From Gonatopus flavifemur (Eukaryota; Arthropoda; Insecta; Hymenoptera; Dryinidae), in NCBI GenBank assembly GCA_018340375.1, contig JAFFJZ010000016.1, positions 2,673,372 to 2,737,371 of the forward strand: a stretch of DNA of 64,000 nucleotides, given 5' to 3'. Each line of letters begins with the position of its first letter. The stretch's first letter is position 1. This document shows positions 22,572-33,630 of the stretch, piece after piece. The position numbers were made by a program, and so were the translations under genes. The notes beneath the pieces are model-generated. The model was not told the origin of the DNA. It did not search any database and saw only the letters and a program-made list of their open reading frames with translations.

Positions 22572-24229
22572 TCATGCATGGTAATTTCGAAAAGAATTTC
22601 CATCATGTTTTATGCACAATGGCACATTGCAAGTACTGCAGGTATATGAAGTCCTGCAAGGTTGACTCTTTGTACTACAAAAAGCACAACGTCTCGGAAC
22701 GCTCACACATACGGGCATATGACATGATTGAGATCGTCTTGTTCCAAAAGATACTGTAGGTTTTCTGACTACGTTTGATGGAGATGTTTTTGACATTTTC
22801 TTCCCGTAGGCGTAGGTAAACGATGGTTCGCCAATTGATCTACTAAAAATAACCTGAATTTTTTTGATGCCATTGGATGTGCTGGATTTCTGGTATTGTA
22901 AATAATCAATGTATTCATAATGGCTATCTCCAAAGAATGCCAAAATATGCGGTGCCACCATTTTTTTTATTTCCTATCAATTTTGTAAGTTGATATTAGG
23001 TGATCAGATCTATCAACATATCCCATATTTTCATGATAGTCAGAGCACATAACTGGGCAAGTTACTTGTTTCGGAGAACCATCTTTTTGTGGACGATTTG
23101 TCACAGTAACCTCACAAGGATCATGATAGTTGGATAAAAAGAGAACAGCTCTTTTATCCATCCACTTGACCCAGCTAATTCCAGCACCACAAGTACGGTA
23201 TTCATACTGCCCATGCGCCATTTTTTTATCAGGAATAATTCTTTTTGGTAAACCCTTTCTGTTGGAACGAACAGTTCCACAAGCAAACACTTTATCTTTT
23301 TTCAAATCTATCATAAGATCAAGACCGGTAAAAAAATTATCGAAGAATACATGATGATTTTTTCCTACTAAGTTACGCGTCAAATCTTTCACTACTCGGG
23401 CACCCAATTGCTTTTCAGCACTTTCAGCTTTACCTGTGTATACCTGAAACTCGCACACGTACCGCGATGCATCTGCGCGCGTCCAAACTTTGTATCCACG
23501 TTTTATGGGCTTGTTCGGCATGTACTGCTTCAAACTGCTACGGCCTTTGAACTTGATCATGGATTCATCAATAGATTGGTTCTTGCTGGGTTTCCAACAA
23601 TTCTTGAAAGTTTCGGATAATTCATCTAAGAATGGTCTTAGCTTATACAATTTATCGTAATTTTTATCTCCTTTTCTCGGTTCTTGGCTGTTATCAGCCA
23701 TGTGTAAATGACTCAGAAGAAATCCAAACCTATTAACCGTCATCAATTTGCGTATAAATGGATCATTCAATTCTGGATCTGTCGACCAATAATCGCGGCA
23801 AGAGAGGGATTTTTTCACGCCCATCATTATATTTATAGCGAAAAACACTAGTAATTCCTCTTTGGTTATTGAATCAGCTTTAGTTTTTTTTTGTCTCCAG
23901 TACAGGTTTGTTTGTTCAACAATTGAATCTAAAAGTTCATGGGGGAACAGACATGAAAATATGTCTAAAGGTGTGGTAACATCATCTGTAATATTTGGAC
24001 CGAAAGTTTCAGTATATGGGGAATCATCTTGGGTTTTTCTTTTTTCCGCCCACATAAAATCATTATCATTGAATTCTATGTTATCATCATCAAAACTTTC
24101 TGAGTCAGGATAATCTCCAGAAAGATTTATCTCGCCATCACAGTCAGTATAATCATTCTCAATATCATCATCATCACACAACCCATCGATAGATTCAGCA
24201 TCACTGGGAATATCAGTTATTTCATCCAT
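22572..24229 (-). pseudogene. piggyBac transposase (DDE_Tnp_1_7), broken near its C terminus
   Basis: The protein starts MDEITD with an acidic N terminus. The catalytic domain follows with the three aspartates expected of piggyBac enzymes: D221 in SIDESMI, D297 in FFDNFF and D406 in GYVDRSD, in typical spacing. At 22967-22969 an in-frame TAA replaces one codon of the YKIDRK/KKWWHR block. The same frame continues with good family sequence (FRLFLVDQLANHR) to about 22800, where a one-base shift is needed. The new frame ends in a cysteine-rich tail (RRCAFC...CSTCNVPLC...H), matching the C-terminal zinc-binding module of the family. It would excise and insert DNA at TTAA. One stop plus one frameshift make it inactive as written. 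Confidence 0.92.
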
Positions 24230-24689
24230 ATTTCGAAGTTATATGGAGTGATATGTCTTGTGCACCAAATATAAGTGATAGATGAACTTCAGTCGTTTCC
24301 ACGACTGATGGAGAAGAATGCCTTTTCACACAAAAATTTGCGGAAGACAGTTTTTCACAACCCGGTGAGCCTGCCACACGAACGCGATCTTTAACACGGA
24401 TAAGTTGTCTTCACTCAATATTAAATAACAATAGACATATCTCAGTCAATACTAATATGTACTACAATGATTAATATTTCGATTATAGATACAAAAAACT
24501 AGTTGCGAAGTAGCGATGGAAACCCTAAGTCTATCATGCGTAAAAAATCAATTTTGAGTGGTAAAGCTTCAAATAAATATAATGGTATTTTGCACAAAAA
24601 TAATGATATTTTGGAATATTTGTATGGATTATGAAATCTGCACATATTATTATTTTTGCGTGAGTAATTTACGTCCCAGATAGCACAAG

Positions 24690-26400
24690 AGTTCTAAAAA
24701 TTTTTTCAATCGCCCGTTTGCCCTCAAACCCCTTGATGGGGGTTGAATTTGAAAAATTCGGAAAAATTCAAATGTACGTGTATTTCTCTTTTTTTGGGAC
24801 GCTAAAACCAAAAATGATAGGGGAAAAGAATTCCAATCCCTCTCTCACCCGCTAACACTCTCCTACCACCCCCTGATGGGGGTTGAATTTTAAATTTTCA
24901 TAAAAAATTCAAATGTATGTGGACTTCTATGTTTTTTGGGATGCTGAACTCAAAAATGATGGGGAAAAAGGATTCCAACCCCTCTCTTACCCGCTAGCAC
25001 CCTCCTACCACCCCCTGATCGGGGTTGAATTTTAAACTTCCGTAAACAATTCCAATGTATGTGGATTTCCATGTTTTTTGGGATGCTTAAACCGAAAATG
25101 ATAACAAAATAGAAATTCAACCCCTCTCTTGCCCGCTAGCTCCCTCCCACCACCCCCTGATGGGGGCTGAAGCTGAAACTCACGTCAAAAATTTGAATGT
25201 ATATGTATTTCCATGTTTGCTGGGACGTTTGAATAAGAAATGATAACAAATAACAAATTTCCCCGCTTTTTACCCGCTAAGAGTAGAACCAAATCATGAA
25301 TGCATCTGATATTTCTATTTCATGAAGTATTGACGTTTACAACATAGGATACTGTTTAACGTGTTGAATCGACAAGTGATTGACTTTGGATCGCCGGAAT
25401 TTTGAGTATTGAGCCCATGAAAGCTTGGATTCTTCTGTTTTATCCTGAATCGTTAGCGTAATTCGCTGAGAACTGACTTTCATGTGGATTCTACTAGGTT
25501 CTTTTGAATGATTGTACAGGAGTGTGAGGAGGTAATCGAGTCAGTGGATATTGTTGATTGCAGTCGTTTATGGTCTCAGCATCTCAAAGAACATAGACAT
25601 ACACATACATCTCAATTTTGTGAGAGAATTTCAAATTCAACCCTTTTCAAGGGGGTAGTAAGGGGGTACTAGCGGGTAACAGAGGAGTTTAATTTGTTAT
25701 TTGTTATCATTTTTGATTGAGGCGTCCCAAAAAACATGGAAATACACATAGATTTGAATTTTTTACGTGAGTTTCAAATTCAACTCTCGTCCGGGGGTGG
25801 TAAGAGGGTGTTAGCGGGTAAAAGAGGGGTTGAATTTGTTATTTGTTATCATTTCTTATTCATCCTAGAAAACATGGCAATACATATGCATTCAGATTTT
25901 TTTACGTGAGTTTCAAACTCAGCCCTCATCAGGGGGTGATAGGAGGGTGCTAGCGGGTGAGAGAGGTTGGAATCCTTTGACCTCATCATTTTTGGTTTCA
26001 GCATCCCGAGATGCAACCTAGAAATCCACATACATTCGCATTTTTTATGAAAATTTAGAATTCAACCCCCATCAGGAGGCGGTAGGGGGGTGCTAGCTGG
26101 TGAGAGAGGATGGAATTAATTGTTTCTTATCATTTTCGGTTTCAGCATCCCAAAAAACATGAAAATCTACATGGATTTGAATTTTTTACGAAAGTTTAAA
26201 CTTCAACCCCCATCAGGGGGTGGTAGGAGGGTGCTAGCGGATAAGAGAGGGGTTGGAATTCTTTTTCCTCATCATTTTTGGGTTCAGCGGCCCAAAGAAC
26301 ATAGAAATACACGTACATTTGAATTTTTCCGAATTTTTCAAATTCAACCCCCATCAGGGGGTTGGTGAGGGCAAACGGGCGATTGAAAAAATTTTTCATG
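24690..26400. repeat. Two opposed ~141-bp tandem arrays forming a palindrome
   Basis: The left array (about 24690-25275) has four units with CCCCTGATGGGGGTTGAAT at steps of about 142 bp. The right array (about 25620-26400) has six units in the opposite orientation at 141-bp steps, with ATTCAACCCCCATCAGGGGG. The spacer is about 25276-25619. The whole sits inside the piggyBac element near its right end. Confidence 0.85.
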
Positions 26401-26709
26401 GTCATATTCGGTTTCAGCGACCCCAAAAACGTAGGGATAGTGGGGTCTACCCTCTGGTTCATGACAATTTTTTTTGTGTGCCTGTGTTATTCAATGAATA
26501 CGGCTTTTTTTCATTGTTTATTCATTCAAATCACAATTTGTAAAACGATTGACGATGTATACGTGATACCGAATACTTCCTCAGTCCTTATCTGGATCAA
26601 ATTGAAAAAAAAAACTGGGGGAAAAAGCGTTATATTGTCTCTGGTTAACTGGAAACTTAAAACACATTGAGGTGGCTATTATAATAGCCACCATGCCGCA
26701 AAGGGTTGA

Positions 26710-27690
26710 AAGGGAAAGAATTTCACAAAGTTGCATAATTCAGTGAAAAACTATGGTAAGAAAAATCCAAAAACCAATTCGAAAAACAAAATATGAATTT
26801 TTGAATGACATTTAAATCTCTCATCTACTCTCTAAATCTGGAAGACTGAAAAACCACACGTTTCACTTCACTAAATTTCAGAAGTGAGTTTGTCCAACTT
26901 GAATGGGATTTTCACTCGTTTCGAGTGAACTCATTTTTTTGAAGTAGAAAATTCATTTTACAATTGAAATGGTTGAGAGCTTCGAACCTCAAACTTTGGA
27001 CCACCACTCTGACAAAGTGAACATTTCACCTAAAAATTTGACAAGCACACTTTTGGCTGGCTAAAGAGTGCAATCTCACTCTGAAAATTTCATAGAGTTC
27101 TACAGTATGTTACCAATTTCTGATAGGGATTTCGGTTTTTGTGAAGATATTCAGTACAGCACTTTCTTGCGGAAAAAATATCTTCCCGAATGCTTGGTTG
27201 TATTATTTCGTACGATTCATGTTGATGATTCTTGGTTGAAGTGTGAAAATTTGTAAGGCTCTTTCTCTTTAAAGGAGTGGATTTGGTTTTTTGACCGGTA
27301 GTTGCCCCAATAAAAATATTTCTCTTCGAAATTCTTCAAAACTCTTCAGATTTTTCTACATAACTGTCAGATTTCGGACGCTTTGAGAAATTTGCAGAAT
27401 TCTTAACCATAAATATTACTCTGCAAAATTGTACATAATTCTTCCAATCTTCGTAATATTTTATGAATTTCTCCACAAAATTCGTACAAAACTTGCCAAA
27501 TCTCCATATTACATTAAATACTTCTCTGCATATTTCTGCATTACTCTACAAATCTCTGTTTTATCTATTCACTTTCGCTTGAGAAAGAAAATTTTTGTTT
27601 AGAGTTTATCCCTACAAATCTCCTTCCAATTCGACTTGAATGACATTACGGAAGAGACACCACATTGAAAGTCCATTTTTAGGAACTTTC
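26710..27690. other. Right interior of the hAT-like element, no gene
   Basis: AT-rich sequence with ill-defined degenerate repeats of 'cttcaaaattc...cagatttctcc' type around 27320-27560. No supported coding frame. Confidence 0.5.
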
Positions 27691-27692
27691 CT

Positions 27693-27762
27693 CAGTGAGG
27701 ATTGAACCCGGGTCCTGCGAGTGAGAAGCAAAGCCTCTATCACATCAGCGGATCTCCGAGAT
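27693..27762 (-). repeat. tRNA-like sequence
   Basis: On the minus strand a block like GATGTGATAGAGGC is followed at tRNA spacing by GACCCGGGTTCAATCCTC, a good B-box. The acceptor stem is not convincing. Probably tRNA-derived. Confidence 0.5.
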
Positions 27763-27829
27763 GACTACAGTAATCTTAAAGTACCACTTATGGGAATCAT
27801 CGCAATGGAAAATTTTGAAAAATACGTTT

Positions 27830-28260
27830 TCGTGAGGTATAGACCAATCAATTCAGAATCTTCTGAAACGAAAAATGAATAGGTCGTGGGAGAGGGGAAT
27901 TTTTTGACCTCAACTTGTAAATTTTTCCAAGTGCTGAGTCAAATCGATAGAAAATTTTGAAAGTTCGTCCCTGTAAGATATAGACCAATCGATTCAGAAT
28001 CTTATGAAACGAAAAATGAGTAGATCGTGGGAGAAAGGTTTTTTTCGACCTTAACTTGTAAATTTTTCCAAGTGCTGGGTCAAATCGATAGAAAATTTTA
28101 AAAAATTCGTTCCCGTCAGATATAGACTAATCGATTTAGAATCCTCCGGAAAGAAGAATGAGTGGGTCGTGGGAGAGAGGTTTTTTCGAGGCCTACTAGT
28201 GAATTTTACTTAAGTTGTTTTGAGTCGATTGAAAAATTTGAAAAAATTCACTTTATCTCC
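27830..28260. repeat. ~138-bp tandem repeat, 3 units
   Basis: ATAGACCAATCRATTCAGAA recurs near 27838, 27975 and (diverged) 28115. The unit is related to the arrays of the 3345-7844 palindrome, which share the 'tctgaaa(t/c)gaaaaatgaatag' block and the A/C-rich 'tatagacc' start. Confidence 0.75.
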
Positions 28261-28396
28261 GCAAATGCGATTTGAGAAAAATGTATGAATTTGTATAGAA
28301 AACTGAACTCTCCGCCACAAGCCGTAATATTCTTGGAATAGACAAATAAAGAGAAAATTCCTTTCCTCATCAAATGTTTCCACCACTTATCAAGTA

Positions 28397-28880
28397 GAAA
28401 AATGTTGAGAAAATTCAACATTTCTCAACAAAACAACTTTGACCAATAAGTTGGGAATGTACAGAGAAACCTTTACTGGCAATAGAAATTTTCAGAAATA
28501 TGCAGAATTTCACAGAGTTTTGGAAGATGAATCTGTTGAAAAAATTCTTTCTTTCTCTAAGAATTGCGATAATTATTTCCAAGTCAGACAAATGGGGATA
28601 AAATTCCAATTTTCTCTGTAAATACGATTTGCAGAGAGATGTATAAATTCGTGGAGAAAATTTGTTCCCTCGTCGAATAATTTCACTATTTGTCAAGCAG
28701 AAAAATGTCGAAAAATGTCTACATTTCTCAACAAAACAACTTTGTCCAAAAAGTTGGAAATGTGCAGAAAAACCTTTACTGGGGATAGAAATTTTCAGAA
28801 ATATGCAGAATTTCACAGAGTTTTATAATATGAATCTGTTGAAAAAATCCTACCATTTTCTGAATAATCAAACAATCGAG
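28397..28880. repeat. Two tandem copies of a ~305-bp sequence
   Basis: The blocks at about 28397-28560 and 28702-28860 share 'acatttctcaacaaaacaac', 'aaacctttactgg' and 'atgcagaatttcacagag'. They lie in the right part of the hAT-like element and have no credible coding. Confidence 0.75.
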
Positions 28881-29222
28881 TTTTGTAGAGCAATTGTTAG
28901 GGTTTTATTGGGGTGATATATTTATGAATTATAAATTCGGGGGGTGTCCGGACCCCCTGGACCCCCCCCCCCCTGGATACGCCCTTGGTTACCAGCATTC
29001 GGTAATAGTTACCAAATCTCATAGTTGGATATGGCGAAATGAATATTCAGTTATGATTATTGACATACAGATTCACATTTAAGACCTGTGGTTATATTCA
29101 CCGGACTTCGATTACTATGACCAAATCCTAGTACCAGTTATCAAATCTTGGTGATGACAAACCGATCATATATTTGAGGAAACCAAATTCATTTGGTAAC
29201 AATAACTAGGTTCTCTCTTCAG

Positions 29223-29799
29223 CAGTGTTGCGATATTCCCCAATGTGGAAAATCGCAGCTTGGTCACGTGCAGGGGGGTGCAACTCGATAAAAACTATAC
29301 GTAACGTTTTGTCACCATTCGATATTTTCCAAACTGTCCGCAAGAGACGCTGATTGTACTATCAGAAAAAGTCACGTGATACGATAATTTTTCGGCGCCT
29401 AATTTTGCATCTGAAATCGCTTGACAAATCATATCAATAATGGTGTTGATATATACATACAATTCTTGAATATGTCACATAACCAAATATGATGATGACG
29501 ATACTGACACTCGTATCACGTACGTAGTGTACAAAAAAAACATCACGTGATTTTGACTTAGCTACAGACAGCGCCGTTCACGGACTTCAAGTGAAGTTTA
29601 CTGTGGTGACAAAACGTTTCGCGAAACATTTGAAGGTGATTAGGTGAGTTGCACCCCCCTGGTCACGTGACTACATTTTACACCAACACATGTGAGCACT
29701 CTTATCGGTGAACCACTCACAATGCTCGCGTGTGTTAGTACGAAACCTAGTCACGTGACTGAGCTGCGATTTCCCACATAGGGGAATATCGCAACACTG
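29223..29799. mobile_element. hAT-type MITE interrupted by a second hAT MITE
   Basis: The termini CAGTGTTGCGATATTCCCC are exact inverses, and CTCTTCAG (8 bp) flanks at 29215-29222 and 29800-29807. Without the nested element and its duplicated target, the MITE is 178 bp. Its inner arms include AAATCGCAGCT and GTCACGTG. Confidence 0.9.
29271..29661. mobile_element. hAT-type MITE, 391 bp, nested
   Basis: The termini CAGGGGGGTGCAACTC are exact inverses, with ACGTTTTGTCAC mirrored further in. The 8-bp duplication GTCACGTG lies at 29263-29270 and 29662-29669. It sits inside the MITE 29223-29799, so the order of insertion is certain. Confidence 0.9.
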
Positions 29800-29807
29800 C
29801 TCTTCAG

Positions 29808-30470
29808 TCCATAGAGTGACTCGAAAAAGTCGAGTAACCCGATCGCATCGGGTCATAGAATACCAAGTGTTTGCAGGGGTATGTAACTTTATAGGATGAC
29901 CTCAAACCGTATTTCGATTACGGTCATATTTATTCACATGGTGGCGTGTCGATCAGGAGCTAAAACAGCAATGGCGGCCTAGTATAGTGACATAACCTTG
30001 GTATTGATCTCATCAGTTTGGATTTTGAGAAATCAACAGTATTTCAACAATAAAGCATCAGAAACAACTCCGAAACTGAATGAGTCCAACTGATAATTCG
30101 GTTTTAAAATTGTTCAATGCTTTAGTGTTAAAATATTGTTGATGCTTCGAAATACAAACTAACTATAATAATTTTGAGGTTATCCCGGTGTACCAGATCG
30201 CCATATTGATTTTTAGTTCGCATGAATATTTATTTAGGAGATGGCGCGCAAATAACCCTGCTGGAAACCTCTCATAAATTCTGATATTTAACTTTTATGA
30301 GATTTTGATGTGTATTTGTCCATGAGGTTATACTTATTTAAGAGAATGAATGAGAATCATTATAAGAATGTATCAGGATTTATAAGGATCTCATAAGAGC
30401 TGTGAAATCTCATAATAAATGATAAAATAAAAAACAATCTATCAGTTTTTGATGTGTATTTGTCCAAGAA
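29808..30470. other. Unassigned, with degenerate 'tctcataa' repeats
   Basis: Words such as GATTTATAAGGATCTCATAA recur loosely around 30260-30430. A similar vocabulary occurs near 56380-56600. No insertion ends or gene were defined. Confidence 0.45.
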
Positions 30471-30473
30471 CTT

Positions 30474-31556
30474 CCCAGCCAACCATGGATTGGTTCCAAT
30501 CATTAGTCAATTTGATTGATTCCAATGAAATTTGCTAATAATTGATCAATTATTTGAGAATTATGTAGGATCTTGATGCGCATGTCCATTCATTGGATAA
30601 CGATTGATCAAAAATTGATGGTTTTTGAAGGGCCAATTGTTGATCGTTGATGCGGACATAGAACAGGACAATTATTGATCAATCTCGTGGTCCATAGAAT
30701 TGACCAAAAATTGATCATTCAACATACGTCGATAATCGAAAATCTCGAAATGTAAAACATCACTCACTTTCTATCGGTAATATGGAATTTTGCATTGGTC
30801 ATGTCATGTTAATAGGATAGAATTATTTATTATGTATTGTTTATTACAAAAAATTGTTGTGATTTATCGATTCATTCATCTCCGTCGTATTCAGTGATCG
30901 CAACTTGTCGAATTTTATATTATTTGTGGCGCGGTAAAATTGTCGCGATGGATTGAGGTTATTCATAACTTCAATTTCGGAGCATGGATGCAAATTCCTA
31001 TTATTATTATAACTGAGTGAACCGATTGAACTCCATTCCAATCGAAAAGTGCGGTTTCGGGTTATAATTTCTATTTGAATTAGCAATACGCAAATTGTGG
31101 ATAATTATATATTATAATGTTGAATGAACGGATCCAGTTTCACAGTGCCGTCATCACAGTTTTGAAATGAAAGAATTAAAAACAAATGTTCAACAAATGT
31201 GAACAAAATTCTTCCACCCTGAAGTTATTATATTATAGTATTTTCAAGTGATTCAAAGTTTTATAGTAAATATCAATCAATAACGAGTTATTGGTCAATT
31301 TTCGATCATTCTCAAACCAAAATAATTATCCAATAATTGCCAAATTATGGGTCACATTATTTCACAGCTGATCGCAGCACCTATGCCCATGCCATTGACC
31401 AGGAATTGCCCTGCAATTGGGAAATCCAATGGTCCACTGAAATTGATCAATTATTGGTCGCCAATGCGGACACAAAAATGGATAATCATTGATCAATCCC
31501 ACCCAATCCCATTGGGTCATAATTGACCAGTTATTTATCAGCTTTGGTTAGCTGGG
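30474..31556. mobile_element. CCC-type non-autonomous element, 1.1 kb
   Basis: The left end CCCAGCCAACC and the inverted right end CCCAGCTAACC are flanked by TT (30472-30473 and 31557-31558). Both subterminal regions are rich in ATTGATCAAT-type palindromes, which supports pairing of these ends. No transposase. Confidence 0.65.
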
Positions 31557-31558
31557 TT

Positions 31559-32912
31559 ATGAGCATTTATGTCATCTTATGAAACTTTTTCAACAGGGAA
31601 GGTTTAATTGAACTTATTGGAGTTGCATCCCCCTGAGTGTTGGTACGTATGAGGAATGTGCAAGACCCGAATAATTCGGGTTTCCGATTCGGAAATTGGA
31701 ACGAGTCGAGACGAGATTTGTTTAATTTTTCAAATTTCCAAGTATTCGATTTGATTCAGGTTCCCGAATTGTTTCAAGTACTCGAATGTATCTGAATTTT
31801 CCAGTAATTTCTAGGTATACATTATAAGTTGAATAATTCAATACTCCAGTATTAGACTCAATGCAGGTGCCTTGAAATGTGAATACTAAATTGAACTCCA
31901 TTGAATATAAATACCGTATTCTGTTTACATATCTTAGTATGTTTATAAAATCGAGTATTGAAGGGGCACTATTACTGTGACCGCCTGGAAACAAAGGCAG
32001 GACTCCCACTGGTCTTACATTTCCTACTTTCTGATAAGATGTCCTGCTTCGTCCCACCAGCACCGGAACTAGGGCAGGGCCAACCAGGCCTACGCCATGG
32101 GTGCAAAATCAGAGATCCAAATTCTTTTATTTTCAATATTCAGATAGTTTTTGGAGAATCCTCCGACGAATCCATTGCAATCTGGGTACTATGATATATA
32201 CAGGGGTGCAACAACTAGATTCCTGCCCCGGGCGCAAATATGCCAAGCTATTGCTCTGTGTCTTACTATTCCTACTTTTTCGTGGTGAAAATTATCTTAA
32301 GAGTTTTCATAGTTCGTCATTAAATCTATATGTTTCCATAATCTCTTATTAACTCCCAAGATGCGCACTATGAGAATATTATGTTTTTCTAACAGCACAT
32401 CTTTCAAAAAAATTACCATCTTACATTTCATGTACATGACATATGAAATGTAACTGTTAGGTTGCTAACACCTTGCAATTTTCATCTTTGAATTAATGCA
32501 ATTTTCCTCCCACAGTTATGTGTTCATTCATATATCACAGGGAAGTTTAAGTCACGTTTTTGGAACATCTTAGAGATACTTGGAGAACTCAGAAAGATAT
32601 GCTTATGATTATTTCCAGAGTTTCGCGTGTGAACAATTTTCCCTATCTCCCATGTCGATATTTTATCAAACATTGACCTCAATTGTGACGTGAATTTTTT
32701 CCCCGATATCTCAGTACTTGGTGAAATTCACAACTCGGGGTCGAAATAAACTTTTCTCTCGCGACCTATTCATTTTTCATTTCAGAAGATTCTGAATCGA
32801 TTTATCTATATCCACATGGAGAGAACCCTACAATACTGAGTACTATAGCCGACACGACTGGCCCGTGTTGGGGAGAAAAATGCATTCCAAAACTGCTGGT
32901 TATTGTAGTAAC
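31559..32912. other. Unassigned, with likely hAT-end relics
   Basis: Around 32061-32110 (AACTAGGGCAGGGCC...GGGTGCAAAA) and 32203-32242 (CAGGGGTGCAACAACTAGAT...GGGCGCAAAT) are sequences shaped like hAT MITE ends. No pair with a duplicated target was found. Near 32770-32815 there is a single relic of the ~140-bp repeat family (CAGAAGATTCTGAATCGAT). Confidence 0.4.
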
Positions 32913-33488
32913 ATCCCATGCAGAAATTGACGAACGACCCAGTACTGGAATAACGTTATTTGCCAACTGCCAACTGTTGGCAAACAACGTTGGAATAAAC
33001 CCGGAATGATAACGCTGATCAACACTGGTACGGCGTTGTTCACCAATACTGGGTCAACGTCAACATCAACCCTGAATCAGTACTGGTTTTTCTTTGGATA
33101 CCAACATTGACAATTGATTTTCAACCGGTGATGGTAATCCATTTAAGCCTTTGTACGTAGCTAATGAAAATAATTATATATTTTCAGCTAATGTCCACAC
33201 CGAAAAAAACCATATTCTAAGATTGAGAGGACGCATCTAACTTTAAGAACATAAGCATCTAAAATAAGCGCCAAGAATATATTTCGAATAATTCACAAAA
33301 AAATTATTGGAATCCTTGTCGATCTCGTACTGTATGTGTAATAGATGTATGGAAACATGTTCCAATGTTAGTTGCTAGAACCGCGTTCTACAGCAATCGA
33401 ACTCCCTGGTGGAAATTATCTTAATGAGGATATTTAATGATAACAAGCGTTCAAACTGTGGGGGTCAATAGCGAAAATCTCATAACCC

Positions 33489-33570
33489 TACACGCGGAAT
33501 CGAACCTAACACAAAATCCTAACCCTAATGAGAGAATGACGCTTTGACCAGTACAGCTATACGCCAGTTA
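33489..33570 (-). repeat. tRNA-like sequence
   Basis: On the minus strand GCGTATAGCTGTACTGGTC (A-box region) is followed by TTAGGTTCGATTCCGCG (B-box region), with a long variable stretch between. Probably tRNA-derived. Confidence 0.5.
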
Positions 33571-33630
33571 TGAATTCTGACATCATAAATTAAAGTAATA
33601 TTGTATAGTCGGTGTGAGGAGTCCGGTAAC

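Larger units (their letters stand above)
21183..26705 (-). mobile_element. piggyBac-family transposon, 5.5 kb
   Basis: The 13-bp terminal repeats CCCTTTGCGGCAT are exact inverses. The left flank is TTAA (21179-21182) and the right flank TTGA (26706-26709), a once-mutated copy of the piggyBac TTAA target. The element carries its transposase on the minus strand (22572-24229), a ~122-bp tandem array near the left end and a pair of opposed ~141-bp arrays near the right end. It inserted into a hAT-like element. Confidence 0.9.
20135..28987. mobile_element. hAT-like element (8.9 kb as it stands) containing a piggyBac
   Basis: The left end CAAGGGCATATCCGGG and the inverted right end CAAGGGCGTATCCAGG are followed in both cases by a long G run and GTCCA. 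An exact 8-bp repeat GTTACCAG flanks it at 20127-20134 and 28988-28995, the hAT signature. Removing the piggyBac at 21183-26705 leaves about 3.3 kb of non-coding DNA with tandem repeats, a microsatellite and a tRNA-like sequence. No hAT transposase was found, so it is non-autonomous. Confidence 0.83.

Noticed and set aside
21183..26705. CRISPR-like array (regular repeats at 21215-22050 and 24690-26400)
   Set aside because: Units are 120-142 bp, diverged along their full length and lie in a piggyBac. There are no short constant repeats with unique spacers and no cas genes, and the sequence is eukaryotic.
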